Source: Chryseobacterium sp. UBA6632 (lineage in GTDB: Bacteria; Bacteroidota; Bacteroidia; Flavobacteriales; Weeksellaceae). Taken from it: 8,347 nucleotides of DNA. The DNA is taken from positions 2,329 to 10,675 of the forward strand of contig DKLU01000442.1 of the NCBI GenBank assembly GCA_002455915.1, given 5' to 3'. Shown here piece by piece: positions 1 through 6,494 of the stretch (positions are counted from its first letter, which is position 1; the number at the start of each line of letters is the position of its first letter). A model generated the notes under the pieces. It ran no database searches. It worked only from the letters and a program-made list of their open reading frames with translations, and had not been told where the DNA came from. A program made the position numbers and the translations under genes.

Positions 1-59
1 TTAACAACGAAGATTTTATTATCTATGGTATTTTAAACACGTACTTGATAAGAAAAAAA
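1..59 (+). other. Left edge; possible end of an upstream gene or N-terminal extension of the first gene
   Basis: No complete gene fits here. Two stop codons could end an upstream + strand gene: TAA at 2-4 and TAA at 34-36 (the latter frame reads LTTKILLSMVF before the stop). The frame of the following transferase has no stop back to base 3 (it reads NNEDFIIYGILNTYLIRKK before its first ATG), so an extended N-terminus beginning outside the window cannot be excluded. No TAnnTTTG promoter element is visible, which favours co-transcription of the first gene with something upstream. Confidence 0.4.
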
Positions 60-1187
60 ATGAAAAATTTTGAATTGTTCTTGCGCGAGATAGGTATTTC
101 TATTTTCTATGTGAAAATAGGGCTTGGCTTTTTATTATCTTTTCTAATTACCTTTTTCTCGATTCCCACAATTATAAAGATCTCCCGAAGAAAAAATCTA
201 ATGGATGAGCCTGGTGTCAGAAGTTCTCACATCAGAAAAATCCCTAATTTAGGCGGAATTGCCATATTTTACTCGATAGGAATCTGTACTTCTATTTTTG
301 CTTACGAACTTTTTGATCTGTATAAATTTCTTTTTGCCTCGTTGGTAATTCTTCTATACATTGGTGTGATGGATGATATTGTGGTGATGAGGGCTTATAA
401 AAAGTTGGTGGCACAAATTGTTGTTTCTGCAATTATCGTCATTGGTTCGGATATCAGAATAAGAAACCTTTTCGGGATTTTCGGTATATATCAAATGGCG
501 TATTGGATCAGCGTTATCTTTAGTATTGTAACGTTTATTATCCTAATTAATGCTTTTAATTTGATTGATGGAATCGATGGGCTGGCCGGTGGCTATTCTG
601 TTATTTGCAGTGCTCTTTTTGGGATAAGCTATTATCGATTAGGGGAATATAACTATCCGTTGGTAGTTCTTTCCGTGATTATTATTGGGGCTGTGCTCGC
701 CTTTTTATACTATAACTTATCAAATTACAGAACCAATAAGATCTTTATGGGCGATACGGGATCTATGTTATTAGGTTTTTTATTGGCATTTACATCTATT
801 TGTTTTATTGATATTTTTATAGATAAAGCACTTCCAAATATCCCAAGATATCACCTGCAATCTGCTCCGGCGGTAGCGGTTGCTATTTTAATTTTGCCTA
901 TTGTAGATACGTTGAATGTGATCTGTATAAGATTGTATAATAAAAAATCGCCTTTTGATGCAGATAAGAATCACATTCACCATAAATTATTGAAACTGAA
1001 TTTAACGCATAGACGATCTAGCTTTTATATTATTTGTTATTATCTTTTTATAGTCGCTAGTGCGTATTATTTCAGACATTTAAATGTAAATCTATTATTA
1101 TTTATTATTCTTTTATTGGGCTTCGCGGGAGCTTATTTGCCTGATATTATTTATCTTTTCAAAAATAATAAGAAGACAACCAATTAA
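60..1187 (+). CDS. wecA: WecA/MraY-family polyprenyl-phosphate sugar-1-phosphate transferase
   Basis: Integral membrane enzyme, 375 aa from the ATG at 60, expected to transfer a HexNAc-1-phosphate (often GlcNAc-1-P) from a UDP-sugar to undecaprenyl phosphate at the inner membrane, the first step of a lipid-linked polysaccharide. Visible family motifs are DEPGVRSSH..P.LGG near the N-terminus, the acidic pair D105-D106 (MDDI) followed by K/Q residues, NLIDGIDGLAGG (N167, D170, D173), MGDTGS (residues 230-235, D232), and the histidine motif HIHH (305-308), which points to the WecA side of the family rather than peptidoglycan MraY. About ten hydrophobic segments alternate with short loops, as in the family. 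A TTG at 45 would add five residues, and the frame stays open further upstream; I chose the ATG because the first membrane segment follows it closely. The next gene starts 31 bases later. The sugar substrate cannot be read from sequence, so the symbol is provisional. Confidence 0.9.
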   Translation: MKNFELFLREIGISIFYVKIGLGFLLSFLITFFSIPTIIKISRRKNLMDEPGVRSSHIRKIPNLGGIAIFYSIGICTSIFAYELFDLYKFLFASLVILLYIGVMDDIVVMRAYKKLVAQIVVSAIIVIGSDIRIRNLFGIFGIYQMAYWISVIFSIVTFIILINAFNLIDGIDGLAGGYSVICSALFGISYYRLGEYNYPLVVLSVIIIGAVLAFLYYNLSNYRTNKIFMGDTGSMLLGFLLAFTSICFIDIFIDKALPNIPRYHLQSAPAVAVAILILPIVDTLNVICIRLYNKKSPFDADKNHIHHKLLKLNLTHRRSSFYIICYYLFIVASAYYFRHLNVNLLLFIILLLGFAGAYLPDIIYLFKNNKKTTN

Positions 1188-1192
1188 ATTTT

Positions 1193-1200
1193 TACTTTTG
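1193..1200 (+). promoter_or_regulatory. Candidate Bacteroidota -7 promoter element (TACTTTTG)
   Basis: TACTTTTG fits the Bacteroidota sigma consensus TAnnTTTG and sits 18 bases before the ATG of the wza-like gene, just after the stop of the wecA-like gene. This would let wza-wzc be transcribed independently of upstream genes, with a short leader. No convincing TTG-type -33 element is visible about 20 bases upstream, so the call rests on one box and its placement. A TTG 'start codon' at 1198 lies inside this box, which argues against translation starting there. Confidence 0.45.
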
Positions 1201-1218
1201 CAAACAACGTTGAAAAAT

Positions 1219-2109
1219 ATGATGAAAAACCTAAAGTATTTATTTTTAGCAGCACCTTTTCTATTAACATCTTGTGTTACAACAAAAGATGTGAGGTATA
1301 TGCAACCTAATGAATCCCTCGTTATTAATGAAGAAGGGCTTGTTCCTTATAATGTTCCTATTTACAGAATTACAAAAAATGATATTTTAAATCTTAATAT
1401 TGTTACCACTCCCAAAGGAGATGCTGCACAGTTTTATTCTTCTTTGAATACTTCTGGTAGTAGTGTAGCTCCGGGTACTAATAATGCTGCTGCAGGAGGT
1501 TCTGCAGGAGGCGGAGGTATAGGTGCAGGAGGCGGCGGTAATGGAGGATCTAGAGGAGGAAATATTAATTTTTACTTTAACGGGCTAAAAGTTGATTCTA
1601 AAGGGGATATCAATGTTTTTGGAATTGGCTATATCAAAGCTGAAGGGAGAACAATAGAAGATGTTACTCAGGAAATCCAGCAAAAGGTTAATGAAAACTT
1701 CCAGGAAGGTAAATCTGAGGTAAGGTTAAATACAGACGGTATTACTTATTATATTTTAGGAGACGTTGAAACAACAGGTCTTACAGGTGAAAAAGTTGCC
1801 CACAAAAATACGCTTACTATCACTGAAGCTTTAGCCATTAACGGTGGTTTGAACAGAACTGTTGATAGAAAAAATATCGTTATCCACAGAAAATTGCCGG
1901 AAGGGGTGAAAATTGCGCAAATTGATCTTACCCGTGAAGATGTAATGAACTCTCCTTATTTTTATGTACAAAACGGAGACGAAATTTTATTAAATACCAG
2001 AGCTAAAAACCTGAACGGATTCGGAAAAGATCCTTCACAAACTTTAACAACAGTAGTTTCTTTAGTTTCAGCGGTGGCAACTGTTTATCTACTATTTAAA
2101 ACGCTTTAA
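1219..2109 (+). CDS. wza: Wza-like polysaccharide export lipoprotein
   Basis: Predicted outer-membrane component of capsule/exopolysaccharide export, 296 aa. The N-terminus is a lipoprotein signal: a hydrophobic stretch ending in the lipobox LTSC, with lipidated Cys19. The polysaccharide export domain starts with YRITKNDILNLNI (about 51-63), is interrupted by a Gly/Ala/Ser-rich insertion (core at 92-114), and resumes with the conserved KVDSKGDINVFGIGYIKAEGRTI block (about 125-147). An SLBB-like region (YYILGDVETTGL, about 177-260) follows. A hydrophobic C-terminal segment (about 275-294) could be the membrane-spanning helix. The protein is shorter than E. coli Wza (about 380 aa), as is common in Bacteroidota. 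Start: ATG at 1219 or the adjacent ATG at 1222; the in-frame TTG at 1198 would place extra residues before the signal peptide and overlaps a promoter element. The wzc-like gene begins 2 bases after the stop, so the two are surely co-expressed. The symbol is by family analogy. Confidence 0.9.
   Translation: MMKNLKYLFLAAPFLLTSCVTTKDVRYMQPNESLVINEEGLVPYNVPIYRITKNDILNLNIVTTPKGDAAQFYSSLNTSGSSVAPGTNNAAAGGSAGGGGIGAGGGGNGGSRGGNINFYFNGLKVDSKGDINVFGIGYIKAEGRTIEDVTQEIQQKVNENFQEGKSEVRLNTDGITYYILGDVETTGLTGEKVAHKNTLTITEALAINGGLNRTVDRKNIVIHRKLPEGVKIAQIDLTREDVMNSPYFYVQNGDEILLNTRAKNLNGFGKDPSQTLTTVVSLVSAVATVYLLFKTL
1492..1560 (+). repeat. Glycine-rich low-complexity coding repeat inside wza
   Basis: These 23 codons encode 15 glycines plus Ala, Ser, Asn, Ile and Arg. 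The 9-mer TGCAGGAGG occurs three times (1491, 1503, 1524) at spacings of 12 and 21 bases, all multiples of three, which suggests growth by in-frame slippage or duplication. The stretch is much richer in G than its surroundings and splits the polysaccharide export domain into two conserved halves, so it probably forms a flexible loop. Confidence 0.75.
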
Positions 2110-2111
2110 TC

Positions 2112-4604
2112 ATGATTCCAGGAAAAGACGCTACTGTAGAAAAAACGGAAGCCAAAGAAAAATACGGCTCTTTTGCTTTATTTGATATTGAACATTTTAT
2201 AAGAAGAATTCTTAAAAACTGGTATTGGTTTGCATTCATGCTGCTGATAGGTTATGCCGTATCTTGGGTATATGGCAAATACTATGCACAGAATGTATAT
2301 TCATCCAACCTTTCTTTAAGTGTTTCCAGCAATACGGCGAGTTATTTTACGCCAAGCCAGTCCATCAACTTCATTTGGGGACAAAATGGAAATCAGGATG
2401 GTATTTTCCTGAAAAAAATGTTGGTATCAAGATCTCACAACGAATTTTTGGTAAAAGAGCTTGATCTTTTTGTAAACTATTCTACAAAAGGAGTGATAAA
2501 ATCTACTTATCTGGACAAAGATGATTCTCCGGTTTTTTTACAAATCGATAAGAAGCATCTTCAGCAGGTAAATTATCCGATCACGCTTATTCCTAAGAGC
2601 GAAAATACTTATGAAGTGGTTTTGCCGGAAGAAGGTCAGTCAACCAATTTATATAGTTATGAAGCAGAGGGATATCAAAGCATAAATCCTTTTTCAAGAC
2701 CGGCTAATAAAATCATTAAAATAGGAGAATGGTATAATTCTCCGAATTTAAGGTTCAAACTAGTTCAGAATATGGTGACGCCAAAACTGAAACTAGACAA
2801 TATTATTGTAACGTTAGGTACTGTAAACCAAACGGTAAACGATATCGTTTCTACAATTAATATTGAATTTGACAAGGAAATCGGAACGATCATGATTATC
2901 AGCAAAAAAGGCTTTAATCTTAATGGTACGGTGAATTTCCTGAACAAATCGGTAAATGAACTTCAAAAGAAAAGACTTCTTGACAAAAATACAGTTGATA
3001 AGAATACTGAAGATTATCTTCAGGGGAATCTAAATAATGTCAGAAAAAAGCTTGATTCTAGTGCTGCAGTGCTTAATTATTTGAAAACATCCGAAAAATT
3101 ATATGATATTAAAGATAGAGATGAAAAATCTTTAACTAAAATTAAAGATCTTGAGGCTAAAAAAGCAGATCTTGAAAGCAAATTGGCTTCTTTAAATCAA
3201 ATTAAAAGAAATCTTGAAACGCAGAATTTTGATAATATGATCAGTACAAATGCTGCCGGTTTTGAGGATGGATTGTTCAGTGCATCTGTTACCGAGCTTA
3301 AAGCTTTGTATCTTAAAAGAAGAGAGATGGCTTCTATTTACAAGCCAAACTCTGAGCCGATGAAGGAAATCGACAGGCTTATAAATGATGCTAAATATGC
3401 TTCTAACGGCTCTTTGAGAAATTATTACGCGAAATTCTACGAAGAGATTAATAAAATCAATACAGAGGTTTCAGAAGCTAATTCAGATTTAGTTGCATAT
3501 CCTGAAAAGCAGAGAAAATATCTTGATGCTGAGAGAGGATATAATATGATTGAAGCTACCTACAATAGTTTATTGAGCAGACAAAACGAAACACAGATGA
3601 GAATGGCTACCAATCAGTCTGATATTTCGGTAATTGACCCTGCTAAAAATGTAGGACAAGGGCCAATCGGGCCTAATGTAAAGGCTACTAAGATGGGGAT
3701 CTACGGAGGTTTATTATGTTTACCGCTGCTATTTATCCTAGTCGGAGAATTGCTAGACAATAAAATCAGAAACATTAAAGAATTGCTTAGCGCAACGAGA
3801 ATTCCTTTGTTGGGAGTTATTGGTAACAATAATAACGAAAATATGCTTACGGTGTTGGAGCAGCCGAAATCTTCAGTTTCGGAAGCCTTCAGGGGAGTCC
3901 GAGCCAATGTGAGGTTTCTTTCGAATGAAAATGGTAAGAGCAAAGTTATCTTGGTGACTTCTTCCATTGGGGGGGAAGGAAAGACTTATGTTTCTATCAA
4001 CTTGGCTTCAGTACTTGGTTTGAGTGATAAAAGAACCATTTTGTTAGGGATGGACCTTAGAAAACCTAAGATTTTCGGAGATTTTAAAATTGATAATAAA
4101 TACGGTATTTCGAATTACCTGACGGGTGAAGTAAGCATCGACCAGATTATCAACAAAACCAATATTCCGAATCTGGATGTGGCGACTTCAGGGCCAATTC
4201 CTCCAAATCCATCAGAATTATTAATGAGCCAGAGAAATATTAAGTTCATCGAAGAGCTTAAAGAGATTTATGATTTTATTATTATCGACTCGCCGCCGGT
4301 AGGTTTGGTTGCCGATTCTTATGAATTAATGAAATATTCTGATGCCAATATTTACGTTGTTCGTCACGAATACACAGAAAAATACATGTTGAAAATGATT
4401 ACAGAAAAGTATCATAACAACGAAATCGAGCATCTTGGGCTTGTTTACAACGATTATAATACGAAGCAGGGATATGGCTACGGATATGGTTATGGCTACG
4501 GTTATGGCTATGGTTATGGCCATTTTGATGAAGATAAGAATTATAAAGAACCATTCCTGATAAGAATCAGAAATAGAGTACAAATGCTCTTAGGCAGAAA
4601 ATAA
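2112..4604 (+). CDS. wzc: Wzc-like polysaccharide co-polymerase fused to a BY-type tyrosine autokinase
   Basis: Inner-membrane chain-length regulator and bacterial tyrosine kinase, 830 aa, expected to work with the Wza-like exporter in polymer assembly and export. In order: cytoplasmic N-terminus; first membrane helix (about 36-54); long periplasmic Wzz-type region with coiled-coil-prone segments (about 290-380 and 420-500); the proline/glycine-rich GPIGPNVKATK before the second helix (about 528-550); then the cytosolic kinase. The kinase has Walker A GGEGKT (K624), Walker A' MDLRKP (D648) and Walker B IIIDSPP (D726), the set that defines BY-kinases. The C-terminal tyrosine cluster is eight alternating Gly-Tyr pairs (787-802), with further tyrosines on both sides, then a basic amphipathic end rich in Arg and Leu. 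The start is firm: ATG 2 bases after the wza stop. No phosphatase gene (wzb) lies between wza and wzc or elsewhere in the window. An intrinsic terminator begins 6 bases after the stop. Confidence 0.95.
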   Translation: MIPGKDATVEKTEAKEKYGSFALFDIEHFIRRILKNWYWFAFMLLIGYAVSWVYGKYYAQNVYSSNLSLSVSSNTASYFTPSQSINFIWGQNGNQDGIFLKKMLVSRSHNEFLVKELDLFVNYSTKGVIKSTYLDKDDSPVFLQIDKKHLQQVNYPITLIPKSENTYEVVLPEEGQSTNLYSYEAEGYQSINPFSRPANKIIKIGEWYNSPNLRFKLVQNMVTPKLKLDNIIVTLGTVNQTVNDIVSTINIEFDKEIGTIMIISKKGFNLNGTVNFLNKSVNELQKKRLLDKNTVDKNTEDYLQGNLNNVRKKLDSSAAVLNYLKTSEKLYDIKDRDEKSLTKIKDLEAKKADLESKLASLNQIKRNLETQNFDNMISTNAAGFEDGLFSASVTELKALYLKRREMASIYKPNSEPMKEIDRLINDAKYASNGSLRNYYAKFYEEINKINTEVSEANSDLVAYPEKQRKYLDAERGYNMIEATYNSLLSRQNETQMRMATNQSDISVIDPAKNVGQGPIGPNVKATKMGIYGGLLCLPLLFILVGELLDNKIRNIKELLSATRIPLLGVIGNNNNENMLTVLEQPKSSVSEAFRGVRANVRFLSNENGKSKVILVTSSIGGEGKTYVSINLASVLGLSDKRTILLGMDLRKPKIFGDFKIDNKYGISNYLTGEVSIDQIINKTNIPNLDVATSGPIPPNPSELLMSQRNIKFIEELKEIYDFIIIDSPPVGLVADSYELMKYSDANIYVVRHEYTEKYMLKMITEKYHNNEIEHLGLVYNDYNTKQGYGYGYGYGYGYGYGYGHFDEDKNYKEPFLIRIRNRVQMLLGRK
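4470..4517 (+). repeat. Hexanucleotide tandem repeat encoding (Gly-Tyr)x8 in the Wzc tail
   Basis: Eight tandem copies of the unit GGN-TAY encode tyrosines at residues 788, 790 and every second position to 802; a ninth Gly is followed by His804. Third bases vary (GGA/GGC/GGT, TAT/TAC), so the array is degenerate rather than freshly expanded. The cluster is the expected site of autophosphorylation in BY-kinases. Because the unit is 6 bases, gain or loss of a unit changes the tyrosine count without a frameshift. Confidence 0.9.
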
Positions 4605-4609
4605 AAAGC

Positions 4610-4640
4610 ACAAGCCCTCATTTAATGGGGGTTTGTTTTA
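4610..4640 (+). terminator. Rho-independent terminator after wzc
   Basis: Bases 4610-4621 pair with 4625-4636 in a 12-bp stem that includes two G-T wobbles (G4614-T4632, T4618-G4628) and a three-base loop, with a GC-rich middle (GCCCTC against GGGGG). A short T run (4636-4639) follows. It starts 6 bases past the wzc stop and ends the polysaccharide transcription unit. The A-rich bases before the stem might let it work weakly in reverse too, but no convergent gene is present. Confidence 0.85.
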
Positions 4641-4672
4641 TACAGAGTATATGATTTCTATTAAAAAAAGAA

Positions 4673-4680
4673 TATTTTTG
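4673..4680 (+). promoter_or_regulatory. Weak candidate -7 element (TATTTTTG) in the wzc-porG gap
   Basis: TATTTTTG matches TAnnTTTG and lies downstream of the terminator, 137 bases before the next start codon. No TTG-type -33 box is visible at the right spacing, and the region is so T-rich that chance matches are likely. If used, it would give a long AT-rich leader. I rate it below the element at 4768. Confidence 0.2.
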
Positions 4681-4752
4681 CTACTTTGTCGTTTACTTTA
4701 TAACAAATTATGTTTTTTTGTTTATTTTTAACTAAACATTAAGATTATCATT

Positions 4753-4773
4753 AATATAAAAATGTTTTATATT
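4753..4773. repeat. Perfect 9-bp inverted repeat overlapping the porG promoter element
   Basis: AATATAAAA (4753-4761) and TTTTATATT (4765-4773) are exact inverted copies separated by ATG. The right arm overlaps six bases of the candidate -7 box at 4768-4775, a position suited to an operator. The composition is all A/T, so a chance origin is possible and no regulator is known from this sequence. Confidence 0.4.
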
Positions 4774-4775
4774 TG
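4768..4775 (+). promoter_or_regulatory. Candidate promoter -7 element (TATATTTG) for porG-uppS-bamA
   Basis: TATATTTG followed by CA is a close match to the flavobacterial TAnnTTTG box. It lies 42 bases before the ATG at 4818 and downstream of the wzc terminator, exactly where a promoter for the next transcription unit is needed. No clear -33 TTG is seen about 20 bases upstream. The leader would be AT-rich with no strong Shine-Dalgarno sequence, as is usual in this phylum. Confidence 0.55.
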
Positions 4776-4817
4776 CAAAAATTAAATTTTAAAATAACCA
4801 TAAATCCATATTCTTTT

Positions 4818-5711
4818 ATGAATAGAAAATTATTGTTTAGCTTCCTTGCCGCATTAGGAACTGTGGTAAGTGTTAAAGCTCAAAGAAACGAACTAGGGGT
4901 TCGTCTAGGTATGAGTAACCTAGTTGGGGATATAGGAAAAACGAATTATCTTTTACAAAAGCCATTGGATTTAGGGAGAGCATCAGATTGGGGGGTGCCG
5001 TTTTATGGAGGTATATTATATCGATTTAATTTTAATCCCTATCAAACTGTAAGATTAGATCTTGGGTATAACCAGATTCAGTTTAGCGATAAAGTTGCTA
5101 AGGAAGATTATAGAAGACACAGAAACTCTTATGGAAAGAATGATGTGTACGAAGGAAGTTTGGTATTTGAATACAACTTCTTGCCGATAAATAATGAGCA
5201 GGTGAGTATGGTAAGCCCATATATTTTTGGAGGTATCGGTGCTTTGGTATATGATGCCCCAAAAGCTACGCTGAATCATGATTTTAGAAGAGATGCAGAC
5301 GGGGTGGCACAGGCTCCGATTAATGAATTAGATTTTGTGACTACGGCACAATATTCTACAGGAACAAAAACAACCGTACATATTCCTTTTGGAGTAGGTT
5401 TAAAATATAAGTTTAACCATAATTGGGGAATTTTTGCGGAAGCAACATTTAGATATACACTTACAGATCAGTTAGATTATAGCACGATACTTTCTAAAGA
5501 TGTAAAGTCTCACTATAATGCAGATATTATAAACCCTGCTACCAACGGATCTTTATTACAGTCGGGTGCTTATTACGTTGTTTCTAAAGAAAGAGAAGCT
5601 GAATTTACAAATGGAAGAAACGTTGGAGACAGTAATTCCAAAGATTGGATAAATACTCTTAGCTTAGGGTTAACTTATTCTTTCGGAAGACCTCCGTGTT
5701 ATTGTGATTAA
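4818..5711 (+). CDS. porG: DUF6089 family outer-membrane beta-barrel protein, PorG-like (type IX secretion)
   Basis: Predicted outer-membrane barrel, 297 aa. A type I signal peptide (MNRKLLFSFLAALGTVVSVKA, cleavage before QRNELG) leads into alternating amphipathic strands such as LGVRLGMSNLVGD, TVRLDLGYNQI, PYIFGGIGALVY, HIPFGVGLKYKF, WGIFAEATFRYTL and NTLSLGLTYSF. From memory of the family, DUF6089 proteins correspond to PorG, a type IX secretion component of Porphyromonas gingivalis that also lies beside uppS and bamA; the gene order here supports that. The mature protein has only two cysteines, both in the C-terminal CYC just after the last strand. The long segment around residues 150-185 and the one around 235-275 look like extended loops. 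The ATG at 4818 is chosen because it begins directly with the signal peptide; an in-frame TTG at 4773 falls inside the promoter box. uppS follows after 6 bases. Barrel and family are firm; the secretion role is inferred. Confidence 0.8.
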   Translation: MNRKLLFSFLAALGTVVSVKAQRNELGVRLGMSNLVGDIGKTNYLLQKPLDLGRASDWGVPFYGGILYRFNFNPYQTVRLDLGYNQIQFSDKVAKEDYRRHRNSYGKNDVYEGSLVFEYNFLPINNEQVSMVSPYIFGGIGALVYDAPKATLNHDFRRDADGVAQAPINELDFVTTAQYSTGTKTTVHIPFGVGLKYKFNHNWGIFAEATFRYTLTDQLDYSTILSKDVKSHYNADIINPATNGSLLQSGAYYVVSKEREAEFTNGRNVGDSNSKDWINTLSLGLTYSFGRPPCYCD

Positions 5712-5717
5712 TTAAAT

Positions 5718-6467
5718 ATGTCGTTGATTAAAGATAAAATAAATTCTGAGAATTTACCAAAACATGTAGCCATCATTATGGATGGCAACGGAAGATGGGC
5801 AAAATCTCGTGGCGAAGAAAGAACTTTTGGTCACAAGAATGCCATTAATGCAGTAAGAAATGCCATTAATGCTTGTAATGAAATTGATATTCCGTATCTG
5901 ACTCTTTATACTTTTTCTTCGGAAAACTGGAGTCGACCTGCTGAAGAAGTAAACACATTAATGAGTTTGCTGGTGGAAACACTATTGTTGGAAGCAGAGG
6001 AGATCTTCAGCAAAGGGCTAAGAATGCATGTGATTGGTAACTTAGAAAAATTACCTACGCTGGTAAGAGAACAATTATTACGCGTGGTAGAACTTACAAA
6101 AGAAAACACAAAAGGCAATTTGGTGTTAGCAATTAGCTATGGCTCACAAAATGAGATCCTGAATGCCGTAAAAAATATAAGTTCTGATGTGAAAGAAGGC
6201 AAGGTGGATGTAGAAAATATAGATGAAAAATTATTTGAAAGCTATCTTTATACAAAAGATTTTCCTCCTGTTGATCTACTTATCAGAACAAGTGGTGAAG
6301 TTAGAATCAGCAATTTCCTACTTTGGCAAATCGCTTACGCTGAACTGCAGTTTTTAGATGTTCTATGGCCGGATTTCAGTAAGGATATTTTCTTCCAATG
6401 TATTGTAAACTATCAAAACAAAGAAAGAAGATACGGCCTTACCGGTGAACAAGTAAAAATCCAATAA
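5718..6467 (+). CDS. uppS: Isoprenyl transferase, undecaprenyl diphosphate synthase
   Basis: Cytosolic cis-prenyltransferase, 249 aa (E. coli UppS is 253), which adds isopentenyl diphosphate units to farnesyl diphosphate to make undecaprenyl diphosphate, the precursor of the carrier lipid for peptidoglycan and surface polysaccharides, including the pathway of the WecA-like enzyme in this window. Motifs align with E. coli at a constant offset of four: MDGNGRWA with catalytic D22 and W27, FGHK with H39, FSSENW, the RTSGEVRISNF block with pyrophosphate-binding R190, R196 and S198, and WQIAYAEL with E209, ending in LDVLWPDF. The usual NYGGR segment reads SYGSQNEI (140-147), with Gln where Arg is common. 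The gene starts 6 bases after porG and is followed after 27 bases by bamA, so all three are probably one transcript. Confidence 0.97.
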   Translation: MSLIKDKINSENLPKHVAIIMDGNGRWAKSRGEERTFGHKNAINAVRNAINACNEIDIPYLTLYTFSSENWSRPAEEVNTLMSLLVETLLLEAEEIFSKGLRMHVIGNLEKLPTLVREQLLRVVELTKENTKGNLVLAISYGSQNEILNAVKNISSDVKEGKVDVENIDEKLFESYLYTKDFPPVDLLIRTSGEVRISNFLLWQIAYAELQFLDVLWPDFSKDIFFQCIVNYQNKERRYGLTGEQVKIQ

Positions 6468-6494
6468 TTTTAAGAAAAGAAAGACTACGATAAA

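Noticed and set aside
1198..1218. TTG start for the wza-like gene
   Set aside because: It would put MQTTLKN before the lipoprotein signal and falls within the TACTTTTG box; the ATG at 1219 or 1222 gives a normal signal peptide.
2225..2464. 79-codon + strand frame inside wzc
   Set aside because: It lies wholly inside the wzc-like gene in another frame and has no recognisable motif; Wzc is clearly the real product.
4470..4523. Gly-Tyr array as an on/off phase-variation switch
   Set aside because: The unit is six bases, so copy changes keep the frame; it can change tyrosine number but cannot switch the gene off.
4641..4752. Small RNA or riboswitch in the wzc-porG gap
   Set aside because: The stretch is AT-rich with homopolymer T runs and shows no stable stem structure or second terminator beyond the one after wzc.
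4773..4817. TTG start for the PorG-like gene
   Set aside because: The TTG is part of the TATATTTG element, and the added 15 residues would precede a normal signal peptide that begins at the ATG at 4818.
2765..5279. Minus-strand frames at 2765-2947, 3701-3967, 4326-4583 and 5055-5279
   Set aside because: Each is antisense to a well-supported gene and has no family features. The one at 4326-4583 is the complement of the Gly-Tyr array, which gives an artificial Ala/Ile/Val-rich hydrophobic stretch.
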